Source: Microbacterium rhizosphaerae
GTDB taxonomy: Bacteria > Actinomycetota > Actinomycetes > Actinomycetales > Microbacteriaceae
Length of the DNA: 64,000 nt
Reading direction: 5' to 3'
Assembly (NCBI RefSeq): GCF_034120055.1
Contig: NZ_CP139368.1
Span: 558,001-622,000 of the forward strand
The notes beneath the pieces are model-generated. The model searched no databases, was not told where the DNA came from, and was given only the letters and a program-made list of their open reading frames with translations. The first letter of the stretch is position 1, and the number at the start of each line of letters is the position of its first letter. A program made the position numbers and the translations under genes. Of this stretch, positions 45,895 to 55,525 are shown in pieces.

Positions 45895-46734
45895 TCAGAA
45901 CACCATCGGCCGGTCGTCGTCGTCGGGACCCGTGAGGTCGAGGTCGACGACGACCGGGACGTGGTCGCTCGGGATCTCGCCCTTGCGCTCGTTGCGGTGG
46001 ATCTGGGCGCCGGTCACGTTGTCGGCGAGGCGGTGCGAGCCGAGGATGAAGTCGATGCGCATGCCCTCGTTGCGCGGGAAGCGCAGCTGCTTGTAGTCCC
46101 AGTAGGTGAAGCCGGTCGGCACGAGCGGACGGACGACATCCTTCAGCCCCGCCTGCTCGAGGGCCGCGAAGGCCTCGCGCTCGGGCGGCGACACGTGGGT
46201 CGTGGCGCCGACGACGACCGTGGGGTCGCCGTTGTCCTCATCCGTGGGGGCGATGTTGTAGTCGCCGACGAGCGCCATCGGCAGGTCGGGGTTCGCCTCG
46301 AGCGTGGAGCGCGTGTAGTCGGCGAGGGCCGACAGCCAGTCGAGCTTGTAGAAGTAGTGCGGATCGTTCAGCGAGCGCCCGTTGGGGACGTAGAGGCTCC
46401 ACACCTTGACCCCGCCGATCGTCGCGCCGATCGCGCGCGCCTCCTGCGGCGCATCCGGCCCGTTGTGGCCTTTGGCGAAGCCGGGCATGCCGGGGAAGGC
46501 GTGCTCGACATCGGTGATCGGCTCGCGGCTCGCGATCGCGACGCCGTTCCACTGGTTGAACCCGTGCGCGGATACGAAGTAGCCCGCCTCCTCGAACTCC
46601 GCGTAAGGGAACTGCTCGGGGGTGCACTTGATCTCCTGCATGGCGAGCACGTCGATGTGCTCGCGCACGGCGAAGGCGACGGTCCGCTCGACGCGGGCGC
46701 GGATCGAGTTCACGTTCCAGGTGGCCAGGCGCAT
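45895..46734 (-). CDS. xth: exodeoxyribonuclease III
   Basis: A 279-aa Mg-dependent AP endonuclease/3'-5' exonuclease for base-excision repair. It has ATWNVNSIRARV, MQEIKCTPEQFP, LYVPNG, GDYNIAPTDED, RIDFILGS and the catalytic SDHVPVVVDL. The start at MRLATWNVN is canonical. It ends one base after the convergent DHFR-family gene stop. Confidence 0.95.
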   Translation of the reverse strand: MRLATWNVNSIRARVERTVAFAVREHIDVLAMQEIKCTPEQFPYAEFEEAGYFVSAHGFNQWNGVAIASREPITDVEHAFPGMPGFAKGHNGPDAPQEARAIGATIGGVKVWSLYVPNGRSLNDPHYFYKLDWLSALADYTRSTLEANPDLPMALVGDYNIAPTDEDNGDPTVVVGATTHVSPPEREAFAALEQAGLKDVVRPLVPTGFTYWDYKQLRFPRNEGMRIDFILGSHRLADNVTGAQIHRNERKGEIPSDHVPVVVDLDLTGPDDDDRPMVF

Positions 46735-46855
46735 GGCATCCAGCCTATTCGGCGCCGCCGACGTCCCCGGGCTCGTTCCCACCCCCCGGCCGCCCTTGCC
46801 CGCCCTGCCCCGCCGGCCGCCGCTGCCCCGCCCGCCCCTGCCCCCCCGGTCGCGG

Positions 46856-46955
46856 CGTTCGGGATTCAGTCTGCAACGGCCGGGGGCGCGTGCTCACCGG
46901 CGCGATTCCGCAGGCGGGGGCAGCCGCTCGACTCGAGGAGACTGAATCCCGAACG
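46856..46955. repeat. 100-bp palindromic element, copy 1
   Basis: Ends are perfect 17-bp inverted repeats: CGTTCGGGATTCAGTCT at 46856-46872 and its complement at 46939-46955, enclosing 66 bp. The element differs from copy 2 by three substitutions. Shared flanks reach CCCCCGGTCGCGG on the left and TTGCGC on the right. Confidence 0.92.
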
Positions 46956-47064
46956 TTGCGCGAGGCAGCCCGCCGGATCCGGTCCCGCCCCGGCGGGCAG
47001 AGCCGGCCACGGGAGGGGGAGCCGCCTCCGCCCCTGCCCCGCCGACGTGTTCCCCCGGTCGCGG

Positions 47065-47164
47065 CGTTCGGGATTCAGTCTGCAACGGCCGGGGATGCGT
47101 GCTCACCGGCGCGTTTCCGCAGGCGGGGGCAGCCGCTCGACTCGAGGAGACTGAATCCCGAACG
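47065..47164. repeat. 100-bp palindromic element, copy 2
   Basis: Same orientation, 209 bp downstream of copy 1, with the same 17-bp inverted ends (47065-47081 and 47148-47164). It lies 66 bp past the pntB stop, so it could act in mRNA 3'-end formation or be a MITE-like insertion. Confidence 0.92.
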
Positions 47165-47230
47165 TTGCGCAGGGCGGCAGGCCGAGCGGGAGACGCGGGG
47201 CAGAGCCGCCCCGGGGCGGCCGGGGCTGGG

Positions 47231-48643
47231 TCAGAGGGCCTTGAGGATGTCCTCCACCCGATCCTTCGCGTCGCCGAAGAGCATCTGGGTGTTCTCCCTC
47301 CAGAAGAGGGGGTTGGCGACGCCGGCGTAGCCGGAGGCCATCGACCGCTTGAAGACGATGACGTTCTCGGCCTCCCACACCCGCAGCACCGGCATGCCGG
47401 CGATCGGCGAGCCGGGATCCTCGGCGGCGGCGGGGTTGACGGTGTCGTTCGCGCCGATGACGAGCACGACCGACGTCGACGCCAGGTCGTCGTTGATCTC
47501 GTCCATCTCCAGGACGATGTCGTAGGGCACCTTGGCCTCGGCGAGGAGCACGTTCATGTGCCCGGGCAGACGTCCGGCGACCGGGTGGATGCCGAAGCGG
47601 ACATCGACGCCGCGCTCCCGCAGCTGCTTGGCGAGTTCGGCGACGGGGTACTGCGCCTGGGCGACGGCCATCCCGTAGCCGGGGGTGATGACGACGGAGG
47701 ATGCGCCGGCGAGCATCTCCGCGGCGCTTTCGGCGTCGATCTCGCGGTGCTCGCCATGATCCTCGTCGTCCTTCTTCGGCGCTTCGATGCCGAACCCGCC
47801 GGCGATGACCGAGAGGAAGGACCGATTCATGGCCTTGCACATGATGTACGACAGGTACGCACCGGACGACCCGACGAGCGCACCGGTGACGATGAGCAGG
47901 TCGTTGTTGAGCAGGAATCCGGCCGCGGCGGCCGCCCATCCGGAGTAGCTGTTGAGCATGGAGACGACGACGGGCATGTCGCCGCCGCCGATCGAGGCGA
48001 CCAGGTGCCACCCGAGGGCGAGCGCGAGGATCGTGACGACGATCAGCAGCCAGAGCTCCGGCGTGATCACGTACCAGACGGTGAGTGCGACGAAGACGAC
48101 GAGAGCGCCGACGTTGAGGATGTTCTTGCCGGGCAGCATGAGCGGCCGCGACGAGATCCGCGCGGAGAGCTTGAGGAACGCGACGATCGAGCCGGTGAAG
48201 GTCACCGCGCCGATGAACACGCCGATGAACACCTCGGCGTGGTGGATGCCTTCCAGGTTCGGGGGGACGCCGACCGTGTAGAGCGCGCCGTTCCAGCCGA
48301 CGAGCACCGCCGCCAGTCCCACGAAGGAGTGGAAGAGGGCGATCAGCTGCGGCATCGCGGTCATCTCGACGACCCGTGCCCGCCAGAGGCCGATCACCGC
48401 GCCGACGAGCACCGCGACGACGAGGAGCGTGAAGCCGAGGGTGGCCTGCGGCTGCCCCCACGCGCCGACGACGACGAGCCAGACCGTCGCGAGCAGGGCG
48501 ATGGTCATGCCGGTGATGCCGTAGGTCACGCCGAGGCGGGCGGACTCGTGCTTGCTGAGCCCGGCGAGGCTCATGATGAACAGCAGACCGGCGACCACGT
48601 ACGCGGCGGTCGCGACGGCTGAGGCGATGTCGATGGCGGTCAT
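47231..48643 (-). CDS. pntB: NAD(P) transhydrogenase subunit beta
   Basis: A 470-aa membrane subunit: eight or nine helices, then the NADP-binding domain III ([80 protein letters not shown]). It uses the proton gradient to reduce NADP+ with NADH. Its ATG overlaps the pntA stop by 4 nt. Confidence 0.96.
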   Translation of the reverse strand: MTAIDIASAVATAAYVVAGLLFIMSLAGLSKHESARLGVTYGITGMTIALLATVWLVVVGAWGQPQATLGFTLLVVAVLVGAVIGLWRARVVEMTAMPQLIALFHSFVGLAAVLVGWNGALYTVGVPPNLEGIHHAEVFIGVFIGAVTFTGSIVAFLKLSARISSRPLMLPGKNILNVGALVVFVALTVWYVITPELWLLIVVTILALALGWHLVASIGGGDMPVVVSMLNSYSGWAAAAAGFLLNNDLLIVTGALVGSSGAYLSYIMCKAMNRSFLSVIAGGFGIEAPKKDDEDHGEHREIDAESAAEMLAGASSVVITPGYGMAVAQAQYPVAELAKQLRERGVDVRFGIHPVAGRLPGHMNVLLAEAKVPYDIVLEMDEINDDLASTSVVLVIGANDTVNPAAAEDPGSPIAGMPVLRVWEAENVIVFKRSMASGYAGVANPLFWRENTQMLFGDAKDRVEDILKAL

Positions 48644-50175
48644 CGGTCACCCGCCTTCGTGAACATGGCGAGCATGCGCCGGGTGACGGCGAAGCCGCCG
48701 AACACGTTGATGGATGCCAGCAGCACGGCGACCGCGGCGATGATCTGCACGATCAGCGACGGGGCGACGATCTGCAGCATCGCGCCGACCACGATGATGC
48801 CCGAGATCGCGTTCGTCACGCTCATCAGCGGGGTGTGCAGCGCGTGCGCCACGTGCCCGATGACGTAGAACCCGACCACGACCGCGAGGGTGAGCACGAG
48901 GAAGTGCTGCGGCAAGGGCGGTGGCGCGAACGCGCAGACCGCGAACAGGGCCGCGATGCCCAGGGCGATCAGGCCCGTCTTCGCGCCGGCCGACAGCGTG
49001 CGCTTCGGCTTCGGCGGTGCGACCTCCGTGGGCGCCTTCGCGAGCGGGGCGGCCGACACCTGCACGGGCGGGGGCGGCCACGTCACGGCACCGTGCTGCA
49101 CGACCGTCACCGCGCGCTGCACGACGTCGTCGACGTCGATCGTGAGCTGCCCGTCCTTGTCGGGCGTGAGCAGCTTCAGCAGGTTCAGCAGGTTCGTGCC
49201 GTACAGCTGGGACGCCTGCGCGGGCAGCCGGCCGGCGAGGTCCGTGTAGCCGAGGATGATCACGCCGTTCGCCGTGACGGTGCGCTCCCCGGCGACCGAG
49301 CCCTCGACGTTGCCGCCCTGCCCCGCCGCCATGTCGACGATCACGGAGCCCGGCTTCATGGACGCCACGTCCGCCGCCGTGATCAACCGGGGCGCCGCGC
49401 GCCCCGGGATCAGCGCCGTCGTGATGATGATGTCGACGTCGGCCGCCTGCTCGGAGTAGATCTCCGCCGCCCGCCGGTCGTACGCCTCGCTCGTCGCCTT
49501 CGCGTACCCGTCGGTGGACTGCTCGACCGCGACATCCACCGGGAGGTACTCGCCGCCGATCGACCGCACCTGATCCGCGACCTCGGGACGCGGGTCGGTC
49601 GCGCGGACCACGGCGCCCAGACTCGATGCCGCGCCGATCGCGGCGAGCCCCGCGACGCCTGCCCCGGCCACGAGGACCTTCGCGGGCGGCACCTTGCCGG
49701 CCGCGGTCACCTGTCCGGTGAAGAACCGGCCGAACTCGTTCGCCGCCTCCACCACTGCGCGGTACCCGGAGATGTTCGCCATCGACGAGAGCACATCCAT
49801 CGACTGCGCCCGCGAGATGCGGGGCACCGCATCCATCGCCAGAGCCGTGAGGTCCCGCTGCGCGAGCGCCGCGAGCAGCTCCGGCTTCAGTGCCGGGCTC
49901 AACAGGCCCACGACCGTCGCGCCGTCCTTCAGACGGGCGATCTCCTCGCGCGTCGGCGCGTCGACCTTCAGCACGACATCCGACGACCACGCCGTGTCGC
50001 CGTCGACGATGACGGCGTCGGCGGCCTCGTAGGCCGTGTCGGGGAACGATGATGCCGCGCCTGCGCCCTGCTCGACGACGACGTCGTAGCCCAGGCCGCG
50101 GATCTTGGCGACGGTCTCCGGAGTCGCGGACACACGGGTCTCTCCCGTGCGCTCCGCGACGATGCCGATGCGCAT
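48640..50175 (-). CDS. pntA: NAD(P) transhydrogenase subunit alpha
   Basis: A 511-aa protein with the full-length two-part layout: an N-terminal NAD-binding domain ([56 protein letters not shown]), a Pro-rich linker, then C-terminal helices ([20 protein letters not shown]). The fused alpha form is like the E. coli enzyme rather than the split alpha1/alpha2 form. GGGAGGCAG lies upstream. A 15-bp operator candidate lies 75 bp before the start. Confidence 0.96.
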   Translation of the reverse strand: MRIGIVAERTGETRVSATPETVAKIRGLGYDVVVEQGAGAASSFPDTAYEAADAVIVDGDTAWSSDVVLKVDAPTREEIARLKDGATVVGLLSPALKPELLAALAQRDLTALAMDAVPRISRAQSMDVLSSMANISGYRAVVEAANEFGRFFTGQVTAAGKVPPAKVLVAGAGVAGLAAIGAASSLGAVVRATDPRPEVADQVRSIGGEYLPVDVAVEQSTDGYAKATSEAYDRRAAEIYSEQAADVDIIITTALIPGRAAPRLITAADVASMKPGSVIVDMAAGQGGNVEGSVAGERTVTANGVIILGYTDLAGRLPAQASQLYGTNLLNLLKLLTPDKDGQLTIDVDDVVQRAVTVVQHGAVTWPPPPVQVSAAPLAKAPTEVAPPKPKRTLSAGAKTGLIALGIAALFAVCAFAPPPLPQHFLVLTLAVVVGFYVIGHVAHALHTPLMSVTNAISGIIVVGAMLQIVAPSLIVQIIAAVAVLLASINVFGGFAVTRRMLAMFTKAGDR

Positions 50176-50249
50176 AGCTGCCTCCCTTGCTGCGGGGTGG
50201 ATGAGTCAGTTGAGTATAGGGGAGCATCTGCCATGATATGGAATACAAA

Positions 50250-50264
50250 TTTCACATTACGGAA
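50250..50264. promoter_or_regulatory. shared 15-bp operator candidate before pntA
   Basis: TTTCACATTACGGAA; its reverse complement TTCCGTAATGTGAAA matches the hyi site (33326) at 14 of 15 bases. It lies in the pntA/pyrE divergent region, 75 bp from pntA and 164 bp from pyrE, so control of pntAB is more likely. Confidence 0.6.
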
Positions 50265-50427
50265 CTTGTGGATGCTTCGATCCCGACGTCAGGCTCGCTG
50301 CCGCCCTCAGATCCAGACTGTAGGGGAGCCCCGGCGGCGGGACCGGCATAAGACGCCGGAACGTCGTGAAACATCGCCCGTTCTTACGAATCCGTGCAGG
50401 ATGCGGCGCATCCGTAGACTCGTCGGC

Positions 50428-51006
50428 ATGACTGCCGCCAGCACGCCCGAGCTCGAAGCCGACCGCCAGGCCCTCATCGGTCTCATCAACGACGAGGCCG
50501 TCTTCCACGGCGATTTCACCCTCTCGAGCGGCAAGAAGGCGACGTACTACGTCGACATGCGGCGCCTGACGCTCGATCACCGGGCCGCGCCGGCGATCGG
50601 CCGCATCATGCTCGATCTGATCCGCGACGTGGATGGCGTCGTCGCGGTCGGCGGCCTCACCCTCGGTGCGGATCCGATCGCCAACTCCGTCATGCACGAG
50701 TCGGTGCGCGCCGGCCGTCCCCTCGACGCGTTCGTCGTGCGCAAGGAGCCGAAGGATCACGGCCGTGGCCGTCAGATCGAGGGCGCGGATGTCGCCGGCA
50801 AGCGTGTCGTCGTGGTCGAGGACACCTCCACCACGGGGCAGTCTGCATTGAAGGCCGTCGAGGCCCTGCGCCGCGAGGGGGCGGAGCCTGTCGCCGTCGC
50901 GGTCATCGTCGACCGCAAGACGGGCGCGCAGGCTGCCGTCGAGGCCGAGGGCCTCCGGTGGCTGGCGGCGATCGATCTCGACGATCTGGGCCTCGCCCCG
51001 CAGTAG
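50428..51006 (+). CDS. pyrE: orotate phosphoribosyltransferase
   Basis: A 192-aa type I PRTase for UMP synthesis: FTLSSGKKATYYVDMRRLTL, the flexible-loop KEPKDHGRGRQIEG, and the PRPP-binding motif VVVVEDTSTTGQSALKA. TAGACT lies 7 nt before the ATG and no Shine-Dalgarno is present, so translation is probably leaderless. Upstream in-frame starts run into the promoter. Confidence 0.95.
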   Translation: MTAASTPELEADRQALIGLINDEAVFHGDFTLSSGKKATYYVDMRRLTLDHRAAPAIGRIMLDLIRDVDGVVAVGGLTLGADPIANSVMHESVRAGRPLDAFVVRKEPKDHGRGRQIEGADVAGKRVVVVEDTSTTGQSALKAVEALRREGAEPVAVAVIVDRKTGAQAAVEAEGLRWLAAIDLDDLGLAPQ

Positions 51007-51032
51007 GGAATCGGTCACCGAGCTCGTCGAGG

Positions 51033-51059
51033 TGTCACATGCCGGCGCCGGCCGGTGTC
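51033..51059 (+). promoter_or_regulatory. ECF41-type promoter candidate
   Basis: TGTCACA (51033-51039), a 16-bp spacer and TGTC (51056-51059). The known ECF41 consensus is TGTCACA-N16-CGTC, so only one base of the -10 box differs. It lies 48 bp upstream of the carboxymuconolactone-decarboxylase-like gene that precedes the ECF41 sigma gene. Confidence 0.7.
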
Positions 51060-51107
51060 TTCATGTCGAAGGAAAGTCTCATCGACACGGATACACCGGA
51101 GGAAGAC

Positions 51108-51692
51108 ATGAGCACCCGCATCCCCGCGGCCGAGGTCACCGGCATGTACGGCGCCCTCATCAAGGTGGCCGCACGCAAGATGATCGGCCGCGTGCCCGAC
51201 TCGATCGGCGCGCTGTGGAACCACCGCGCCGTCATGAAGGACTCGATGAGCATCGGCCGCAAGGTCGAGGGCTGGCGCGAGCTCGACCCGAATCTCGCGA
51301 CCTACGCCGCCATGGCGTCCGCCGCGACCATCGGCTGCAGCTTCTGCCTCGACTTCAACTACTTCATGGCGCACAACCACGGACTCGACGAGGCGAAGAT
51401 CCGCGAGGTGCCGCGCTGGCGAGAGGCGACGGTCTTCACGTCGCTCGAGCGTCGGGTCATGGAGTACGCCGAGGCCGCGAGCCAGACCCCGCCCGCCGTG
51501 ACGGACGAGCTGTCCGACGCGCTGCTGGCCGATCTCGGCCCGGCCGCGCTGGTCGAGCTGGCCTCGCGCGTCGGCTTCATGAACATGACGGCGCGCACGA
51601 ACGTGGCGCTCGGCATCCGCTCGGAGCAGTTCGCGGATTCCTGCGGACTGCCGCCCCTCTCGACGCGCCCTGTCGTGGATGCCGCCGCGTAG
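51108..51692 (+). CDS. carboxymuconolactone decarboxylase/AhpD-like protein, ECF41 partner
   Basis: A 194-aa helical protein with the CSFCLDF redox-type CxxC of AhpD-like members and an N-terminal extension before it. ECF41 sigma genes are typically preceded by a carboxymuconolactone decarboxylase, oxidoreductase or epimerase gene, and this arrangement fits exactly. GGAGGAAG precedes the ATG. It may be the main target of the sigma factor. Confidence 0.9.
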   Translation: MSTRIPAAEVTGMYGALIKVAARKMIGRVPDSIGALWNHRAVMKDSMSIGRKVEGWRELDPNLATYAAMASAATIGCSFCLDFNYFMAHNHGLDEAKIREVPRWREATVFTSLERRVMEYAEAASQTPPAVTDELSDALLADLGPAALVELASRVGFMNMTARTNVALGIRSEQFADSCGLPPLSTRPVVDAAA

Positions 51693-51702
51693 GCTCGCGA
51701 TC

Positions 51703-52590
51703 ATGAGCATCGCTCAGGTCGACGACCCGTTCGTCGAGCACCGGGGCCTGCTGTTCACCGTCGCGTACGAGATGCTCGGCTCGGCCGAGGACGCGGAGGA
51801 TGTGCTGCAGGAGTCCTGGCTGCGCTGGGCGGCCGCCGACCGCGACGAGGTGCGCGACCCGCGGGCGTACCTCGTCCGCATCGTGACGCGCCAGGCGCTG
51901 AATCACCTGCGGTCGGTGTCGCGGCGCCGCGAGGACTATGTCGGCGAGTGGCTCCCCGAGCCGCTGCTGACGAGCCCCGATGTGGCCGAGGACGTCGAGC
52001 TCGCCGAGAGCCTGTCTATCGCGATGCTCACGGTGCTCGAGACGCTCGGACCGTCCGAGCGGGCGGTGTTCGTGCTGCGCGAGGTGTTCGACGTGCCGTA
52101 CGACGAGATCGCGGATGCCGTGGGCAAGACCCCGGCGGCGGTGCGGCAGATCGCGCACCGGGCGAAAGACCATGTCGCCGCGCGGCGTCCACGCATCCAT
52201 GTCGTGCCGTCGGAGCTCGAGGAGGTCGTCGAGCGCCTCGTCTCCGCGCTCAATTCGGGCGACCTGCAGGGGCTCATGGATGTGCTCGCGCCCGACGTCG
52301 TCTCGGTCGCGGACGGCGGCGGCAAGGTCCGCGGCGCGGCGCGCCACCCGGTCGTCGGCGCCCTGCGCCTCGCCCGCTACCTCGTCGGCGGCATGGAGAA
52401 GACCCCGGGCACCTTCGTGGCCTCGGCGATGTGGCTGAACGGGCAGCCGGGCATCCGGATGGAGCTCGACGGTCGGCTCGTCGGCGTCGTCAGCCTGACC
52501 GTCGAGGACGGGCGCGTGACGCGCATCTACTCGATCGCGAACCCCGACAAGCTCGGTCGGGTGGATGCCGAGGCCGTTGTGGCCCGCTGA
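51703..52590 (+). CDS. sigJ: ECF41-family RNA polymerase sigma factor (SigJ-like)
   Basis: A 295-aa sigma factor. Sigma-2 (FVEHRGLLFTVAYEMLGSAEDAEDVLQESWLRW) and sigma-4 (LGPSERAVFVLREVFDVPYDEIADAVGKTPAAVRQIAHRAKDHV) are followed by a C-terminal SnoaL-like domain of about 110 residues (ERLVSALNSGDLQGLMDVLAPDVVSVADGGG) that replaces a separate anti-sigma in this class. It lies 10 nt after its partner gene and is probably autoregulated from the promoter at 51033. Confidence 0.93.
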   Translation: MSIAQVDDPFVEHRGLLFTVAYEMLGSAEDAEDVLQESWLRWAAADRDEVRDPRAYLVRIVTRQALNHLRSVSRRREDYVGEWLPEPLLTSPDVAEDVELAESLSIAMLTVLETLGPSERAVFVLREVFDVPYDEIADAVGKTPAAVRQIAHRAKDHVAARRPRIHVVPSELEEVVERLVSALNSGDLQGLMDVLAPDVVSVADGGGKVRGAARHPVVGALRLARYLVGGMEKTPGTFVASAMWLNGQPGIRMELDGRLVGVVSLTVEDGRVTRIYSIANPDKLGRVDAEAVVAR

Positions 52591-52644
52591 CATCGTGGCC
52601 CGCTGACCCGCTGCCCGCGGGGAGGCTCGGCGGCTGGGCGCGGC

Positions 52645-53220
52645 TCAGGCGGGCTTGCGGCCCGCCGCCGCGTCGGCCGCAATCCGCGCGATGCGCGCAC
52701 GGCGGGTCTCGGGCTTCTTGGCGAGAGCGATCGCCGACAAGGCCGCCTTGCGCACGCCGGGGGTCCACGCATCCCACTGCATCCGGGCGGCAGGATCGGC
52801 ATCGAGCGCGGCGGTGAGGTCGGGCGGTTCGATGCCGGCCTCGGGACCGTCGAGCACCGTCCACATGCCATTCGCCTGCGCGAGGTCGATGAGCCGCTGC
52901 CCGGCCGGGCGCATCCGGCCCTCCGCGACCAGCATGGCGACGCGGGCCTTGTTCGTGCCGGCCCACGCCGAGTTCGGCGAGCGCGGCGCGAACCACAGCA
53001 TCGACCGCTCGTCGTCCAGGGGCTTGGCCTGGCCGTCGATCCATCCGACGCACAGCGCTTCGAGCACCGCGTCCTCGTAGTCGATACGGGAACGCCCGGT
53101 GGCAGGCCGCCACACCACCAGCCAGGCGCCGTCGCTCGATGCGCTGTGCGCGTGCAGCCAGGTGCGCCAGTCGTCGACGGTCTCGACGTGCACGCGGGGC
53201 GCGTCATCCATCTTCGCCAT
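52645..53220 (-). CDS. YdeI/OmpD-associated family protein
   Basis: A 191-aa cytoplasmic protein of the YdeI/bacteriocin-protection-like family: WLHAHSASSDGAWLVVWRPATGRSRIDYEDAVLEALCVGWIDG, then MLWFAPRSPNSAWAGTNKARV, and the C-terminal FxxxxPGxRKxxLxxI-type segment ([25 protein letters not shown]). The molecular function is unknown. It lies 14 bp downstream of the HAD gene on the same strand. Confidence 0.85.
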   Translation of the reverse strand: MAKMDDAPRVHVETVDDWRTWLHAHSASSDGAWLVVWRPATGRSRIDYEDAVLEALCVGWIDGQAKPLDDERSMLWFAPRSPNSAWAGTNKARVAMLVAEGRMRPAGQRLIDLAQANGMWTVLDGPEAGIEPPDLTAALDADPAARMQWDAWTPGVRKAALSAIALAKKPETRRARIARIAADAAAGRKPA

Positions 53221-53234
53221 GCGCGCGCTCGGTA

Positions 53235-54014
53235 TCAGTCGCCGGCGATGAGGGCCGCGACCGAGTCGACGACCTCGTCAGGGCGGAACGGATAGCGCTC
53301 GATCTCGGCGCGGTCGCTGATGCCGCTGAGCACCAGCACGGTGTGAAGACCCGCTTCGATTCCCGCGACGATGTCGGTGTCCATGCGGTCGCCGATCATC
53401 GCCGTGTTCTCGGAGTGCGCGCCGATCTTGTTGAGCGCCGAGCGGAACATCATGGGGTTCGGCTTGCCGACCACGTAGGGATCCTTGCCCGTCGCCTTGG
53501 TGATGAGCGCGGCGATCGCACCGGTCGCCGGCAGCGGACCCTCGGCGCTCGGGCCCGTCGCATCCGGATTCGTCACGATGAAGCGCGCACCCGCGTCGAT
53601 CAGACGGATGGCCTTCGTGATCGCTTCGAACGAGTAGTTGCGGGTCTCGCCGACGACGACGAAGTCGGGGTCCATCTCGGTCATGATGAAGCCCGACTCG
53701 TGGAGCGCCGTGAGGATGCCGGCCTCGCCGATGACGAATGCGGAGCCGCCGGGAAGCTGCGACTCCAGGAAGTCCGCGGTGGCCAGCGCCGACGTCCAGA
53801 TCCGGTCCTCCGGCACGTGCAGCCCGGATGCGCGCAGCCTCGCCGAGAGGTCGCGCGCGGTGAAGATCGAGTTGTTCGTCAGCACGAGGTACGGCGTGTC
53901 CGCGGCCTCCCACTGCGCGAGGAGCTCGGCGGCGCCGGGCAGCGCGTCGTTCTCGTGGACGAGGACGCCGTCCATGTCGGTGAGCCAGCATTCGATGTCC
54001 GCACGGGAACGCAT
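53235..54014 (-). CDS. HAD-IIA family phosphatase (NagD-like)
   Basis: A 259-aa HAD hydrolase with motif I DMDGV (D13, D15), motif II TNNS, a C2 cap and motif III/IV (VVGKPNPMMF; MIGDRMDTDIVAGIEAGLHTVLVLSG). NagD-like enzymes act on nucleotide or sugar phosphates; the substrate is not evident. Confidence 0.93.
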   Translation of the reverse strand: MRSRADIECWLTDMDGVLVHENDALPGAAELLAQWEAADTPYLVLTNNSIFTARDLSARLRASGLHVPEDRIWTSALATADFLESQLPGGSAFVIGEAGILTALHESGFIMTEMDPDFVVVGETRNYSFEAITKAIRLIDAGARFIVTNPDATGPSAEGPLPATGAIAALITKATGKDPYVVGKPNPMMFRSALNKIGAHSENTAMIGDRMDTDIVAGIEAGLHTVLVLSGISDRAEIERYPFRPDEVVDSVAALIAGD

Positions 54015-54067
54015 GCGGCCAGCCTACCCAGGCGTGTCAGACGCGCTCGGCGGCTATCGTGTCAGGA

Positions 54068-55057
54068 GTGACCCGACACGATGACGAGTGGGACCCGGCT
54101 CGTCTGCCCGACCTCGCGGGGCGCCGCTATCTCGTGACGGGGTCGAATGCAGGCCTCGGCTACTTCGCCTCGGAGCAGCTGGTGCGAGCCGGCGCGCGCG
54201 TGGTCATGACGGGCCGCAATCCGAACCGCCTGGCCGCAGCGCGGGCGGCCGTCGAGCGTCGGGTGCGGGTGGATGCGCACGTCCCGCGCACGCACCCTCT
54301 CGGCGCCGTCGAGACCCTGCTGCTGGACACGAGCAACCTGGGGTCCGTGCGGGCCGCCGCGGCGACCGCCCGCACGGGCGGACGCATCGACGGCGTGCTG
54401 CTGAACGCCGGTACCGTGCATCCGCCGAAGCGCCGCGAGGAGACGATGGACGGCCACGAGGTCGTCTTCGCCACCAACGCGCTCGGCCACTACGCGCTGT
54501 GCGGCGAGGTGCTGACCGCGCTCGCGGCGACACGCGGCCGGATGGTCTGGGTCGGCAGCATGTCCACGATGATCTCCCCGTACGACCCGGTGGACCCGGA
54601 GCTCGAGGACGACTATTCGCCGTGGCGGGCCTATGTGCAGTCCAAGGTCGCGACGACGGTGCTGGGCCTCGAGGCGGACCGCCGGCTCCGGCTCGCGGGT
54701 CTTCCGGTGGGCAGCGTGGTCGCCCACCCCGGCTATTCGCTCAGCGGGCGCACCCCCGGAGTCCGCGGGGTGAACGAGCCGTCGCTCGGCGGCCGGTTCG
54801 CCGACAACCTGCAGGGCTGGATCGCCCAGTCCAAGGAGCACGGCGCGTGGCCGCTCGTGCGGGCACTGATCGACCCCGCGATCGCCTCCGGCGAGTTCTG
54901 GGGACCCGCATCCCTCGTCAAGGGCGAGCCGAAGCGTGGCCACGCGACCAAGCTGACCCGCAGCCCGGAGCTCGGCGCGCGGCTCTGGGACTACTGCGAG
55001 CAGGCGACTCGCGTGCGCTGGCCGTTCGAACGCGCGCGCCGCATCGCCCAGGGCTGA
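54068..55057 (+). CDS. short-chain dehydrogenase, extended type
   Basis: A 329-aa SDR of the retinol-dehydrogenase/WWOX-like layout: cofactor motif TGSNAGLGYF, LLDTSNLGSVRA, NAG (LLNAGTV), active-site S in VGSMST and Y-x-x-x-K in YVQSKVA. The substrate is unknown. The start is uncertain: GTG at 54068 has TATCGT 7 nt upstream and would be leaderless; GTG at 54059 is the alternative. Confidence 0.87.
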   Translation: MTRHDDEWDPARLPDLAGRRYLVTGSNAGLGYFASEQLVRAGARVVMTGRNPNRLAAARAAVERRVRVDAHVPRTHPLGAVETLLLDTSNLGSVRAAAATARTGGRIDGVLLNAGTVHPPKRREETMDGHEVVFATNALGHYALCGEVLTALAATRGRMVWVGSMSTMISPYDPVDPELEDDYSPWRAYVQSKVATTVLGLEADRRLRLAGLPVGSVVAHPGYSLSGRTPGVRGVNEPSLGGRFADNLQGWIAQSKEHGAWPLVRALIDPAIASGEFWGPASLVKGEPKRGHATKLTRSPELGARLWDYCEQATRVRWPFERARRIAQG

Positions 55058-55113
55058 CCCGACGGGAGACTGCGCGCAGTACGGTGAAGGTGCCACCTCC
55101 GAGAGGAGCCATC

Positions 55114-55284
55114 ATGTCGAGCGAGCACATCGCCCACGGACTCGACCACGTGCCGGCGCCCGACGAGCCCACCGTGCCGGAGCTCGAGGAGGACGAGAAC
55201 GTCGCTCCCCGTCCCGAGGAGGAGATCGCCGACGTCCTGCGCGCCGAGCCGGACGTCGAGGACCACAGCCGTCATCCCGCGTGA
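55114..55284 (+). CDS. small acidic hypothetical protein
   Basis: A 56-aa, strongly acidic protein (PELEEDENVAPRPEEEIADVL) without hydrophobic segment, predicted to be disordered. GAGAGGAG lies just upstream of the ATG and a strong hairpin follows its stop, which supports a real gene. Function unknown. Confidence 0.65.
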   Translation: MSSEHIAHGLDHVPAPDEPTVPELEEDENVAPRPEEEIADVLRAEPDVEDHSRHPA

Positions 55285-55288
55285 TGGA

Positions 55289-55320
55289 CGGTGTGGATGC
55301 GGGGGCCCGCATCCACACCG
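55289..55320. terminator. bidirectional hairpin terminator
   Basis: A 15-bp perfect stem (CGGTGTGGATGCGGG) with a 2-nt loop, between the convergent 56-aa and 65-aa genes. Confidence 0.75.
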
Positions 55321-55327
55321 CCATCAG

Positions 55328-55525
55328 TCAGGCGAGTTCGGCTGAGAAGCGCTGCTGCTCACTGTCGTACTCGAGCACGCGCACACTGAGTTCCGCACCG
55401 GGCGCGCGCTGCGCGCCACGCACGAGACCCGGCACGTCGGCGCTCTCCACGAGGACACCGAACGGCAGGGTCTTCGTCACGGTCGCGGTGATCACGTCAC
55501 CGGTGGCCGGAAGCCGATGGTCCAT
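55328..55525 (-). CDS. small S1/OB-fold-like RNA-binding protein
   Basis: A 65-aa protein matching an S1 domain: GDVITATVTKTLPFGVLVESADVPGLVRG and LSVRVLEYDSEQQRFSAEL. Single free S1 domains of this size occur in actinobacteria and may bind ribosomes or RNA. GGAGGAGGTG precedes the ATG, one of the strongest Shine-Dalgarno sequences here. Confidence 0.75.
   Translation of the reverse strand: MDHRLPATGDVITATVTKTLPFGVLVESADVPGLVRGAQRAPGAELSVRVLEYDSEQQRFSAELA

Larger units (their letters stand above)
46735..47230. other. 496-bp GC-rich intergenic region with two palindromic repeats
   Basis: No credible gene. It lies between the xth start and the pntB stop, both on the minus strand. It consists of Pro/Gly-codon-like GC tracts and two near-identical 100-bp elements with 17-bp inverted ends (listed separately). 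Open frames here are GC artefacts. Confidence 0.7.

Noticed and set aside
46735..47230. CRISPR array suggested by repeated segments after xth
   Set aside because: Only two 100-bp elements with internal inverted ends, no short regular spacers and no cas genes.
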